Assembly: GCA_036308445.1 (NCBI GenBank)
Contig: JAXJVS010000081.1
Span: forward strand, 1-17,590
Source of the DNA: MGBC113645 sp036308445
Lineage (GTDB): Bacteria > Bacillota_I > Bacilli_A > Erysipelotrichales > Coprobacillaceae
Direction: 5' to 3'
Length of the DNA stretch: 17,590 nucleotides
A program made the position numbers and the translations under genes. The notes below the pieces were generated by a model. The model saw only the letters and a program-made list of their open reading frames with translations. It searched no databases and had not been told where the DNA came from. Below are positions 1 through 6,403 of the stretch, piece after piece (within the stretch, counting starts at the first letter, position 1; each line of letters opens with the position of its first letter).

Positions 1-461
1 ACAAAAACAATAATATTTATCATCCAAAATAATATATCTGTATATCCACATAATGCAAATGCAATATATAAAGGAATTAATATCATTGCACAAAACATAT
101 ATTCATAAACAATACACACTGTTAGTTTAGAAGTAATAATACATTCACTAGTGAGTGGTAACGGTAATAAATGATTAATATCTTTACTAAAATAATAAAC
201 ACTAGGAATAAGAAATGATGCAAAAATAAAAATCATTATACTTGCAGATTGCAATCCCATAGAATAAATATAACCTGCTTGTTGATATGGTTCCATCATT
301 GCAATCATTTCTTTAAACATAAATACAAAAGAGCCTACTGTAGGTATTAAACATATAAACAATACAATATATGCCCATCTCTGACTTTTTCTTTCTTTTT
401 CACTTAAAGCCGATAAAGAAGTTTTTAATAACACTTTTGTGAGAGTTAAATAATTATTCAT
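1..461 (-). CDS. ABC transporter permease, ABC-2 type (5' part only, cut by window edge)
   Basis: About 153 N-terminal codons are present and the gene continues past base 1. The start is the ATG at 461-459, with an AAGGTGA Shine-Dalgarno a few bases upstream. A short basic, polar N-terminus (NNYLTLTKVLLKTS, then SEKERKSQRW) is followed by hydrophobic stretches at about residues 32-50, 66-85 and 110-130. The segment KDINHLLPLPLTSECIITSK is typical of ABC-2 exporter permeases, where a 'LLPLP' motif precedes a transmembrane helix. It overlaps the ATPase gene by 8 nt (ATGAATAA), so the two are translationally coupled and probably form one exporter. Co-transcription with sdpR/sdpI homologues suggests export of a peptide or envelope-active compound, but the substrate cannot be read from sequence. 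Confidence 0.85.
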   Translation of the reverse strand, partial: MNNYLTLTKVLLKTSLSALSEKERKSQRWAYIVLFICLIPTVGSFVFMFKEMIAMMEPYQQAGYIYSMGLQSASIMIFIFASFLIPSVYYFSKDINHLLPLPLTSECIITSKLTVCIVYEYMFCAMILIPLYIAFALCGYTDILFWMINIIVF

Positions 462-1176
462 GACTAATCACCTTCATAAAGATATCTTCTAAACTATCAC
501 CTGTATACATAACTTTTAATTCTTCTAAAGTACCATAATATACAATCTTTCCTTTATTAATAATTGCAACTTTATCGCATAACTTTTCAGCTACTTCTAA
601 AACATGAGTAGAGAAGAAGACAGTATTTCCTTTACTTGCATGATCTTTCATCATTTGTTTTAATTTATAACTAGATGTAGGATCTAAGCCTGTCATAGGT
701 TCATCTAATATCCATATCTTAGGATTACAGATTAATACACCCATAATCATTATCTTTTGTCTCATACCATGAGAATAAGAAATAATCTTATCATTTAAAG
801 CTTTTTCCATTTCAAATTCTTCTGATAACTTGGTGATCCTTGTTTTTCTATCGATGTTGTCAACATCATAAATATCAGCCATAAAATTAAGATACTCAAT
901 CCCTTTTAATCTTAAAAAGATATCAGCATCATCACTTACAAAACCTATTTGTTTTTTAGCTTCAATAGGATTTTTTACAATGTTAATACCATTTAATTCA
1001 ATAGAACCAGTATCACTCTCTAAAATACCAGTCATCATCTTAATCGTTGTTGTCTTACCTGCTCCATTAGGTCCAATAAAACCAATAATTTCTCCATCTG
1101 GAATAGTTAATGTTAAATCATCTACAGCTTTATTATCGCCCGTAAATGTTTTAGAAATATGATTAATGTTAATCAT
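454..1176 (-). CDS. ABC transporter ATP-binding protein
   Basis: 240 aa, a full-length single ABC nucleotide-binding domain. The Walker A motif GPNGAGKTTT is at about residues 35-44, the signature SYSHGMRQK at about 133-141, and Walker B ending ILDEP at about 155-159, followed by a D-loop (GLDP) and the switch histidine (STHV). The usual Q-loop glutamine is not evident: the segment reads IGFVSDDADIF, as in many exporter-type ATPases of the NatA/CcmA/YxlF kind. The protein is cytoplasmic and would power the permease encoded immediately downstream. Its ATG overlaps the stop of the sdpI-like gene as ATGA, and its AAAGGAGG ribosome site lies inside the last codons of that gene, so translation is coupled. 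The drug/peptide exporter subclass is an inference. Confidence 0.95.
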   Translation of the reverse strand: MININHISKTFTGDNKAVDDLTLTIPDGEIIGFIGPNGAGKTTTIKMMTGILESDTGSIELNGINIVKNPIEAKKQIGFVSDDADIFLRLKGIEYLNFMADIYDVDNIDRKTRITKLSEEFEMEKALNDKIISYSHGMRQKIMIMGVLICNPKIWILDEPMTGLDPTSSYKLKQMMKDHASKGNTVFFSTHVLEVAEKLCDKVAIINKGKIVYYGTLEELKVMYTGDSLEDIFMKVISHE

Positions 1177-1802
1177 TTTTTATCTCCTCCTTTTTTATAT
1201 ATTATATAAGAATAAACTAACGTACCTATACACGCTATAATAATTGAAACCATCAATAATACAAAAGATACTAAACCACCTACAAAAGAACCAAGTAAAG
1301 AAATTAAACCAAAAACTACAAACATAAAACCACCAAATCTATGTGTTTTATTCCATACATATTCACTTTCTAAAGTCCATGGTGTCTTAATACCTAAAGT
1401 ATAATTTTGTGGTACTCTAGGTAAATAATTACCTATACCAATAAACATAATTCCAAATATAAAAGCTATACTCACTTCCTTAAAGAAATTAGGATTAAAC
1501 ATCGCATATAAGAAATAAGCACCCATCAAAACAAAAAATAAAGTCAAACCATTTCTAAACAAATCAAATATTTCCTGATTTTGTCTTGATTTTTTCTTAG
1601 GGTCTAACTTTTTATCAAGATTCATACCATAATAAGTGACTATTGGTAATAATGCAAAAATCAATGCAACATATTTAGATCCATACCCATCAACTTCATT
1701 ATAAATATTCCAATGTACTGGAATAGTTTCAGGTAACACAAATACAACTCCTATAAAAATTATAGTTATTAACCATACTAATATATCCATCTTTTTATTC
1801 AT
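1173..1802 (-). CDS. sdpI: SdpI-family membrane protein (DUF1648 plus SdpI domain)
   Basis: 209 aa from the ATG at 1802. An upstream in-frame GTG at 1811 is less likely because AGAGGTG sits six bases before the ATG. An N-terminal membrane segment (about residues 8-23) leads into the DUF1648 hallmark PETIPVHWN followed by G-YGSKY. After two or three more helices comes the SdpI signature, GNYLPRVPQNYTLGIKTPWT then WNKTHRFGG (about residues 125-160), and two final helices with a lysine-rich tail. In Bacillus subtilis SdpI confers immunity to the SdpC killing factor and also senses it, titrating the repressor SdpR at the membrane. Here the gene overlaps the sdpR-like gene by 8 nt, but no sdpABC toxin genes are visible and an ABC transporter follows. 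Family membership is firm; immunity or sensing is inference. Confidence 0.88.
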   Translation of the reverse strand: MNKKMDILVWLITIIFIGVVFVLPETIPVHWNIYNEVDGYGSKYVALIFALLPIVTYYGMNLDKKLDPKKKSRQNQEIFDLFRNGLTLFFVLMGAYFLYAMFNPNFFKEVSIAFIFGIMFIGIGNYLPRVPQNYTLGIKTPWTLESEYVWNKTHRFGGFMFVVFGLISLLGSFVGGLVSFVLLMVSIIIACIGTLVYSYIIYKKGGDKK

Positions 1803-2067
1803 CTTTAGCACCTCTATTATAAAAATCTAAAAACCAACTCATAACTTCCTGAAAAACAGTCATATTCAAACTATATATAATATTTTGACCTTTTCTTTCA
1901 TCAATAACCAATCCGCAACTCTTTAGTATCGTTAAATGATGAGATATGGAAGGTTTGGTAATCTGAAAAGCATCAGCTATTTCACCAGCTGTCATAGACT
2001 CCTCTTTAAGCAATTCTAATATTTTTCTTCTTGTACCATCGGACAAAGCTTTAAATACATCACCCAT
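1795..2067 (-). CDS. sdpR: ArsR/SdpR-family autorepressor, winged-helix regulator
   Basis: 90 aa, the compact size usual for SdpR. The N-terminus (FKALSDGTRRKILELLKEE) and the recognition region (AGEIADAF, then KPSISHHLTILKSCGLV) form a standard ArsR winged helix-turn-helix. The wing follows as ERKGQNIIYSLN, then a C-terminal dimerisation helix. No cysteine metal-binding motif of the ArsR/SmtB type is present, which favours the SdpR autorepressor branch over a metal sensor. The start is set by AAGGAGG at 2074-2080. A long palindrome lies 12 bp upstream of the ATG, overlapping the likely transcription start, so self-repression of the whole operon is the natural model. By analogy with B. subtilis, repression would be relieved by sequestration on SdpI. 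Confidence 0.9.
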   Translation of the reverse strand: MGDVFKALSDGTRRKILELLKEESMTAGEIADAFQITKPSISHHLTILKSCGLVIDERKGQNIIYSLNMTVFQEVMSWFLDFYNRGAKDE

Positions 2068-2078
2068 TATTATCCTCC

Positions 2079-2112
2079 TTTAGATATTTAGACGTTTATC
2101 TAAATATCTAAA
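2079..2112 (-). promoter_or_regulatory. Probable SdpR operator, 14-bp-arm perfect palindrome
   Basis: The arm TTTAGATATTTAGA (2079-2092) and its exact reverse complement (2099-2112) flank a 6-bp spacer. Each arm repeats the unit TTTAGA/TAGA internally. The palindrome begins 4 bp downstream of the -10 box and its far end shares two bases with the Shine-Dalgarno, so a bound dimer would block transcription initiation. ArsR/SdpR regulators bind such AT-rich inverted repeats. That this is the binding site of the adjacent repressor is inferred from position and symmetry. Confidence 0.75.
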
Positions 2113-2115
2113 TAA

Positions 2116-2144
2116 ATTATATAACTATTATATGTAAAAGTAAA
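2116..2144 (-). promoter_or_regulatory. Promoter of the sdpR-sdpI-ABC operon
   Basis: On the minus strand, TTTACT (2144-2139) and a perfect TATAAT (2121-2116) are separated by 17 bp. Transcription would start near 2109, inside the palindrome. The -35 box shares bases 2141-2144 with the U-tract of the dusB terminator, so the two transcription units are packed without spacer DNA. Confidence 0.75.
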
Positions 2145-2170
2145 GAAAAAGAGAATGACTACTCATTCTC
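2141..2170 (-). terminator. Intrinsic terminator of dusB, enclosing its stop codon
   Basis: Minus-strand stem GAGAATGA (2170-2163) and TCATTCTC (2158-2151), with loop GTAG, followed by TTTTTCTTTA. The TAG stop of dusB is in the loop and the last codons form the 5' arm. Confidence 0.75.
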
Positions 2171-3160
2171 AAATTGACTCTTATCTCCTGTGTGTAAATA
2201 ATATCTATATTTTTCAATTATATCTTCTAATTGTTCATATGTATCAATTCTAGATAACATATTCTTAACGACTGCCGAAGATTTTAATCCTTTAATATAC
2301 CAAGGAGCATGACCTCTCATCTGTCTAATAGCACTCTTTTCACCATCAACTGCCATTAATCTTTCAGCATGAATAAGACATTGATTAAGCTTCTCATCTG
2401 CACTAGGTTCTTCTAATAAATTACCATTCTCTACATATTCAACCATACGCTTAATAACCCAAGGATTACCTAAAGCAGCTCTTCCTATCATAACAGCATC
2501 ACAACCTGTTTCTTCTAACATTCTTAATGCATCTTCAGGAGTTTTCACATCGCCATTACCCATAACTGGTATACTTACTGCTTCTTTCACTTTCTTAATC
2601 CAAGACCAGTCAGCATGTCCTTCATACATTTGTGAACGTGTTCTTCCATGTATAGCTATCGCACTTGCACCTGCTTTTTCAATAAGCTTTGCGATTTCTA
2701 CACAATTAATATGATCAAAATCAATACCTATTCTAATCTTAACAGTTACTGGCTTGCTTACAGCTTCTACTACATTTTTGACAATATCATAAACTAAATC
2801 TGGATATTGTAATAGATAACTACCTGCTTTTGCTTTTAAGACTTTATGTACAGGACATCCCATATTAATATCAATAATATCGCAATTAGAATGCTCATCT
2901 ACAAACTTTGCAGCTTTAACCATTGACTCCACATCACCACCAAAAACCTGAATACTCACTGGATGCTCCTCTTCATCAATAGTTAACATATCAATAGTTT
3001 TCTGATTCCCATAAACTAAAGCTTTATCACTAACCATTTCACTAACAACTAAACCCACACCAAATTCTTTAATAATCTTTCTAAATGCAACATTCGTAAT
3101 ACCTGCCATTGGTGCCATAACAATTCTATTTTCTATTTCAACATTACCTATTTTCCACAT
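2159..3160 (-). CDS. dusB: tRNA-dihydrouridine synthase (DusB/Dus family)
   Basis: 333 aa from the ATG at 3160. The upstream GTG at 3169 falls inside the AAAGGTG ribosome site and is rejected as the start. The protein is an FMN-dependent TIM-barrel enzyme that reduces uridine to dihydrouridine in tRNA. It shows the N-terminal flavin motif MAPMAGITNVAFR, the active-site motif NMGCP (catalytic Cys at residue 102) followed by KAGSYLLQ, the lysine motif VKIRIG, the IHGRTRSQMYEG segment and the phosphate-binding GNGDV / MIGRAALGNPW motifs. A helical tRNA-binding C-terminus follows. Length is normal. It is the last gene of the spoIIE-to-dusB block, as often in Firmicutes, but is separated from hslO by a terminator and a 265-bp non-coding stretch, so it is probably transcribed separately. 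Confidence 0.95.
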   Translation of the reverse strand: MWKIGNVEIENRIVMAPMAGITNVAFRKIIKEFGVGLVVSEMVSDKALVYGNQKTIDMLTIDEEEHPVSIQVFGGDVESMVKAAKFVDEHSNCDIIDINMGCPVHKVLKAKAGSYLLQYPDLVYDIVKNVVEAVSKPVTVKIRIGIDFDHINCVEIAKLIEKAGASAIAIHGRTRSQMYEGHADWSWIKKVKEAVSIPVMGNGDVKTPEDALRMLEETGCDAVMIGRAALGNPWVIKRMVEYVENGNLLEEPSADEKLNQCLIHAERLMAVDGEKSAIRQMRGHAPWYIKGLKSSAVVKNMLSRIDTYEQLEDIIEKYRYYLHTGDKSQFENE

Positions 3161-3188
3161 ATCTTTCACCTTTAACTAATATAACATG

Positions 3189-3197
3189 ATTTTAACA
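3189..3197 (-). promoter_or_regulatory. dusB: Possible extended -10 promoter of dusB
   Basis: The minus strand reads TGTTAAAAT, matching the extended -10 pattern TGnTANAAT. It would give a leader of about 20 nt carrying the AAAGGTG ribosome site. No good -35 box is seen, so this is a weak call in very AT-rich DNA. Confidence 0.35.
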
Positions 3198-3329
3198 TAA
3201 AACAAATAAAAATCTTTACTATATTAAGTCTTATAGAATAGATACCCAAAGATGATTTCCATCTCTCATATCTTATCTTTAAATTTTTAAATTTTATGTA
3301 TAAAAAACTAAAAAAAGTTAAATCTATAT

Positions 3330-3395
3330 ATAGATAACTTGCACTTTCCCCTCTATTTTTTCCTCCCCTTATAAAAATAGATGCAAGTTATCTAT
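3330..3395. ncRNA. Long stem-loop in the hslO-dusB gap; possible structured RNA or repeat element
   Basis: Perfect 14-bp arms (ATAGATAACTTGCA at 3330-3343, its complement at 3382-3395) continue into a 9-bp inner stem (3352-3360 with 3373-3381). The two stems are interrupted only by an 8-nt one-sided bulge (CTTTCCCC on the plus strand). The loop is 12 nt (TCCTCCCCTTAT on plus). A second small hairpin, TATTGG/CCAATA, follows at 3411-3426, and then a strong terminator hairpin. The plus strand would be an RNA with two C-rich, anti-Shine-Dalgarno-like loops ending in a terminator. The minus strand would be a G-rich-loop leader for dusB. No convincing plus-strand promoter was found. The rest of the gap (3161-3329) is AT-rich with no ORF. 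Confidence 0.45.
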
Positions 3396-3426
3396 TAGTT
3401 ATATTCCTAGTATTGGTTGTCCAATA

Positions 3427-3463
3427 AAAATAAAGACAAGGCAAATTGCCTTGTCTTTATTTT
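3427..3463. terminator. Strong (bidirectional) terminator hairpin after hslO
   Basis: An 18-bp perfect stem centred on base 3445, with GC-rich core ACAAGGC/GCCTTGT and A/T flanks that give a U-run in both directions. The hslO stop codon (3457-3459) lies within the stem. It should end hslO on the minus strand, and it could end a small plus-strand RNA arising from 3330-3426. Confidence 0.85.
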
Positions 3464-4329
3464 ATTTCTTCCAATAGTTCTTTTAGTTCCTCTTCATTAA
3501 ATGAATAATGAGTATTACAGAAATGACATGTCATTTCACAGCCATGATCTTCGTCAATAATGTCTTGAATTTCTTTAGCACCAACAGTCATTAACGCTTC
3601 TTTCATTCTTTCTTTAGAACAATCACATTCAAAGAATAAATCTTGAGTATCTAAGATAGTGACATCATCAAAAATCATAGTCAAAATATCTTCTGGTGTT
3701 TTCCCTTGATTAATTAAATATGAAACGGCAGGAAAACCATTTAATTTATCTTCAATATATTCAATATCTTCTTCTGTAGCATCTGGTAATAATTGAATAA
3801 TAAAACCACCACTAGACAATATTTCATTTGTATCATTAACTAAAACACCAACTGAAACAACTGAAGGAGTTTGTTCAGAAATATTAAAATAAGCTGCAAA
3901 ATCATCACCTATTTCACCAGTCTGTAAAGGAGAAGTCCCAACAAATGGCTCTTTTAATCCCATATCTCTTATAACTTGAATTGTACCTTGATTTCCTACT
4001 GCTACACCAACTGCAAGTTTTCCACTATCATTATAAGTATAATGAACATGAGGTTCAGATACAAATCCTTTTATCTTACCATCACTATTTGTAGAAGCAA
4101 TCATTGTCCCAATAGGACCACCACCATTAATAGTAACAGTCATTTTTTCTTTATTCTTATTCATAGCTCCCATCATTAATGTAACTGACATCATTCTACC
4201 TAATGCTGCACTAGCTGTAGGCCATAAATCATGAGAAGCTCTTGCATATTCTAATAAATTTGTCGTTCTACAAGCAAAAACACGACAATTCTTTGATTCT
4301 ACTATTCCTCTTACTAAATAGTCTTTCAT
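3457..4329 (-). CDS. hslO: Hsp33 redox-regulated molecular chaperone
   Basis: 290 aa, the usual Hsp33 length. This cytoplasmic holdase is switched on by oxidation plus unfolding, when the zinc-binding cysteines form disulfides. The N-terminal domain starts MKDYLVRGIV and contains ALGRMM, the glycine-rich INGGGPIGTM at about 67-76 and GVAVGNQG around 107-115. The C-terminal zinc centre has all four cysteines: C-D-C at 235-237 and C-H-F-C at 268-271. An extra cysteine (264) precedes the last pair. An AGGTGA ribosome site overlaps the stop of the 27-codon ORF upstream, and the ATG follows 9 nt later, so the two are probably translated together. The hslO stop codon sits in a strong terminator hairpin. 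Confidence 0.96.
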   Translation of the reverse strand: MKDYLVRGIVESKNCRVFACRTTNLLEYARASHDLWPTASAALGRMMSVTLMMGAMNKNKEKMTVTINGGGPIGTMIASTNSDGKIKGFVSEPHVHYTYNDSGKLAVGVAVGNQGTIQVIRDMGLKEPFVGTSPLQTGEIGDDFAAYFNISEQTPSVVSVGVLVNDTNEILSSGGFIIQLLPDATEEDIEYIEDKLNGFPAVSYLINQGKTPEDILTMIFDDVTILDTQDLFFECDCSKERMKEALMTVGAKEIQDIIDEDHGCEMTCHFCNTHYSFNEEELKELLEEIK

Positions 4330-4338
4330 TTATATCAC

Positions 4339-4422
4339 CTATCCTAATACAAAATATAAGCCTGTACTTATTAAAGGTAAAATCATGCATAAAACCAAAA
4401 TCCAAATAAATACTTTTCTCAT
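4339..4422 (-). CDS. 27-aa single-pass small membrane protein, unknown function
   Basis: ATG at 4422-4420, stop TAG at 4341-4339. The ribosome site AGGAGG, eight bases upstream, is the strongest form seen in this window. The peptide starts MRKVFIW, is then an almost unbroken hydrophobic stretch (ILVLCMILPLIST, then GLYFVLG), and has its only positive charges (R2, K3) at the N-terminus. This predicts one transmembrane helix with the N-terminus inside. It lies between ftsH and hslO, just after the ftsH terminator hairpin and 9 nt before hslO. It loosely resembles the small DUF4044-type membrane peptides of Firmicutes, which is only a suggestion. Function unknown; a role with the neighbouring membrane protease FtsH is speculation. 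Confidence 0.7.
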   Translation of the reverse strand: MRKVFIWILVLCMILPLISTGLYFVLG

Positions 4423-4436
4423 ATTTTTCCTCCTAA

Positions 4437-4461
4437 AAATAAGCACATAACGTGCTTATTT
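4437..4461 (-). terminator. Terminator or attenuator hairpin at the end of ftsH
   Basis: Minus-strand 10-bp stem AAATAAGCAC / GTGCTTATTT with a 5-nt loop, then TTAGGAGG. The ftsH stop codon TAA lies in the 5' arm. The U-tract runs straight into the ribosome site of the 27-codon ORF and I see no promoter between them, so partial read-through into the small ORF and hslO is likely. Confidence 0.7.
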
Positions 4462-6393
4462 CATCTCATCTAATAAATCATCATCAGCATCAACATTTTG
4501 AACAAGTGTTTCTACTACTGTAGATTCTGAACCATCAAAACCTTCTAACATCTTACCAGTTTTATATAGTTCTTCAATTTGTTCACCATTTAATGTCTCA
4601 TATTCTAATAATGCATTTGCAATAATTTCTAATTTATCTTTATTTTCTGTAATGATCTTTGTACAAGTTTCATAACATTCATTAATAATTGCACGAACCT
4701 GTTGATCAATTTCAAATGCAATCTGACCAGAATGAGTATTACTTGTAGAAGAATAATCTCTTCCTAAGAATACAGCATCTTGACCAGAAGCATATTTAAT
4801 TGGACCTAAATCAGACATACCTAATTCAGTTACCATTAATCTAGCAAGTCTAGTTGCTTGTTCAATATCATTATGAGCACCGGAAGACACATCTTCAAAG
4901 AATACTTCCTCTGCAACTCTACCACCCATATATCCAGTAATACTAGCTTTTAATTGAGATTTAGTCTGGAAGTAAGTTTCTTCTTTAGGTGTCATTAAGT
5001 TATAACCACCAGCTTGCCCACGTGGTACAATAGTTACCTTTTGTACCTTATTAGCATCTTCTAAAGTTAAACCTATAATTGCATGACCAGCTTCATGATA
5101 TGCAACTAATTTTCTTTCTTTTTCTGTATACTTTCTAGATTTTTTAGCAGGACCACCAATAACTCTATCAATAGCCTCATCTACATCTTCTAATGTAATT
5201 AAAGGATGATTTCCTCTAACAGCTAATAATGCCGCTTCATTTAAAACATTCGCAAGCTCAGCACCAGAGAACCCTGGAGTTCTTTGGGCAATGTTATCAA
5301 AGTTTACATCAGGAGCAAACTTCTTATTTCTAGCATGAACTCTTAAAATTTCAGCTCTAGCCTTCTTATCAGGATTAGCAACCTGAATTTGTCTATCAAA
5401 ACGACCTGGACGAAGTAACGCAGGATCTAATACATCAGCACGGTTAGTAGCTGCAAGAATGATAATACCTTCATTACCACTAAATCCATCCATTTCAACT
5501 AATAATTGGTTTAAAGTTTGTTCACGTTCGTCGTGTCCACCACCAACACCAGTACCTCTTTGACGACCAACTGCATCAATTTCATCAATAAAGATTAAAC
5601 ATGGTGCATTTTCTTTAGCTTTCTTGAACATATCTCTAACACGTCCAGCACCAACACCAACGAACATTTCAACGAACTCAGAACCTGAAATTGAATAAAA
5701 AGGAACATTCGCTTCACCAGCAACAGCTCTTGCAAGTAAAGTTTTACCTGTACCTGGAGGACCTACCAATAAAACCCCTCTAGGAATTTTAGCTCCCATA
5801 TTTTCAAATTTCTTAGGTGCTTTTAAGAAATCAACCAATTCAGTTAATTCTTCTTTTTCTTCATCAGCGCCAGCTACATCTGTAAATCTTGTTTTTTGAT
5901 TCTTTTCAAGTTTAGCTCTTGAATTACCAAATTCAAATGCTTTCGCATTTCCACCAGCAGAACCATTAATTGATTTAATAACTAAGAACATTGCTCCAAT
6001 TAATAATACATAAGGTAGAAAGCTAATAATAAAATTCCATACCATATTAGATTCAGCTGAATCTTCAACAGTTGTAGTAATCTTCTTATCTTGTAATAAC
6101 TGCATCAAAGAATCAATTTCCTGACTTGTTTGAGGAAGATTAGTTTTGAATGTATATGTTGTTTCTTTACCATCAACAGTTTTTGTATAAGTACCTTCTA
6201 CTTTAGTAACAAACTCATCAGGTGCAACAATGACACTCTCTACTTTTTCTGTTTCTAGAATTGTAACAAATTTATTATAATTAACTTCAGTAGTTTGATT
6301 TGAACTTAACATCGGAACTAACGAAGTTAACAACAATAAAACCACAATCCATGGCAATATTGCCTTCATTAATGATTTATTCTTATTATTCAT
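4456..6393 (-). CDS. ftsH: ATP-dependent zinc metalloprotease FtsH
   Basis: 645 aa, normal length. This membrane-bound AAA+ protease forms hexamers and degrades membrane and regulatory proteins. TM1 is at about residues 11-28, an extracytoplasmic domain follows, and TM2 is at about 118-140. The AAA domain has Walker A GPPGTGKT at 211-218, the pore loop around FVGVGAGRV, Walker B LIFIDE at 266-271, and the second region of homology with LLRPGRFDR at about 326-334. The zinc protease motif HEAGH is at 433-437 and the third ligand region is around 505-510. The acidic C-terminus is typical. An AAAGGAGA ribosome site begins at the hpt stop codon, leaving a 10-nt gap. In B. subtilis FtsH is also needed for sporulation, which fits the nearby spoIIE. 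Confidence 0.98.
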   Translation of the reverse strand: MNNKNKSLMKAILPWIVVLLLLTSLVPMLSSNQTTEVNYNKFVTILETEKVESVIVAPDEFVTKVEGTYTKTVDGKETTYTFKTNLPQTSQEIDSLMQLLQDKKITTTVEDSAESNMVWNFIISFLPYVLLIGAMFLVIKSINGSAGGNAKAFEFGNSRAKLEKNQKTRFTDVAGADEEKEELTELVDFLKAPKKFENMGAKIPRGVLLVGPPGTGKTLLARAVAGEANVPFYSISGSEFVEMFVGVGAGRVRDMFKKAKENAPCLIFIDEIDAVGRQRGTGVGGGHDEREQTLNQLLVEMDGFSGNEGIIILAATNRADVLDPALLRPGRFDRQIQVANPDKKARAEILRVHARNKKFAPDVNFDNIAQRTPGFSGAELANVLNEAALLAVRGNHPLITLEDVDEAIDRVIGGPAKKSRKYTEKERKLVAYHEAGHAIIGLTLEDANKVQKVTIVPRGQAGGYNLMTPKEETYFQTKSQLKASITGYMGGRVAEEVFFEDVSSGAHNDIEQATRLARLMVTELGMSDLGPIKYASGQDAVFLGRDYSSTSNTHSGQIAFEIDQQVRAIINECYETCTKIITENKDKLEIIANALLEYETLNGEQIEELYKTGKMLEGFDGSESTVVETLVQNVDADDDLLDEMK

Positions 6394-6403
6394 ACGCTCT
6401 CCT

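Noticed and set aside
980..1162. 60-codon plus-strand ORF
   Set aside because: Antisense to the Walker A half of the ABC ATPase gene, with no ribosome site or recognisable motif.
3322..3335. Self-complementary ATCTATATATAGAT near the large stem-loop
   Set aside because: Simple alternating AT sequence in an AT-rich gap; too low in complexity to call a site.
3976..4179. 67-codon plus-strand ORF
   Set aside because: Antisense shadow inside hslO, with no ribosome site.
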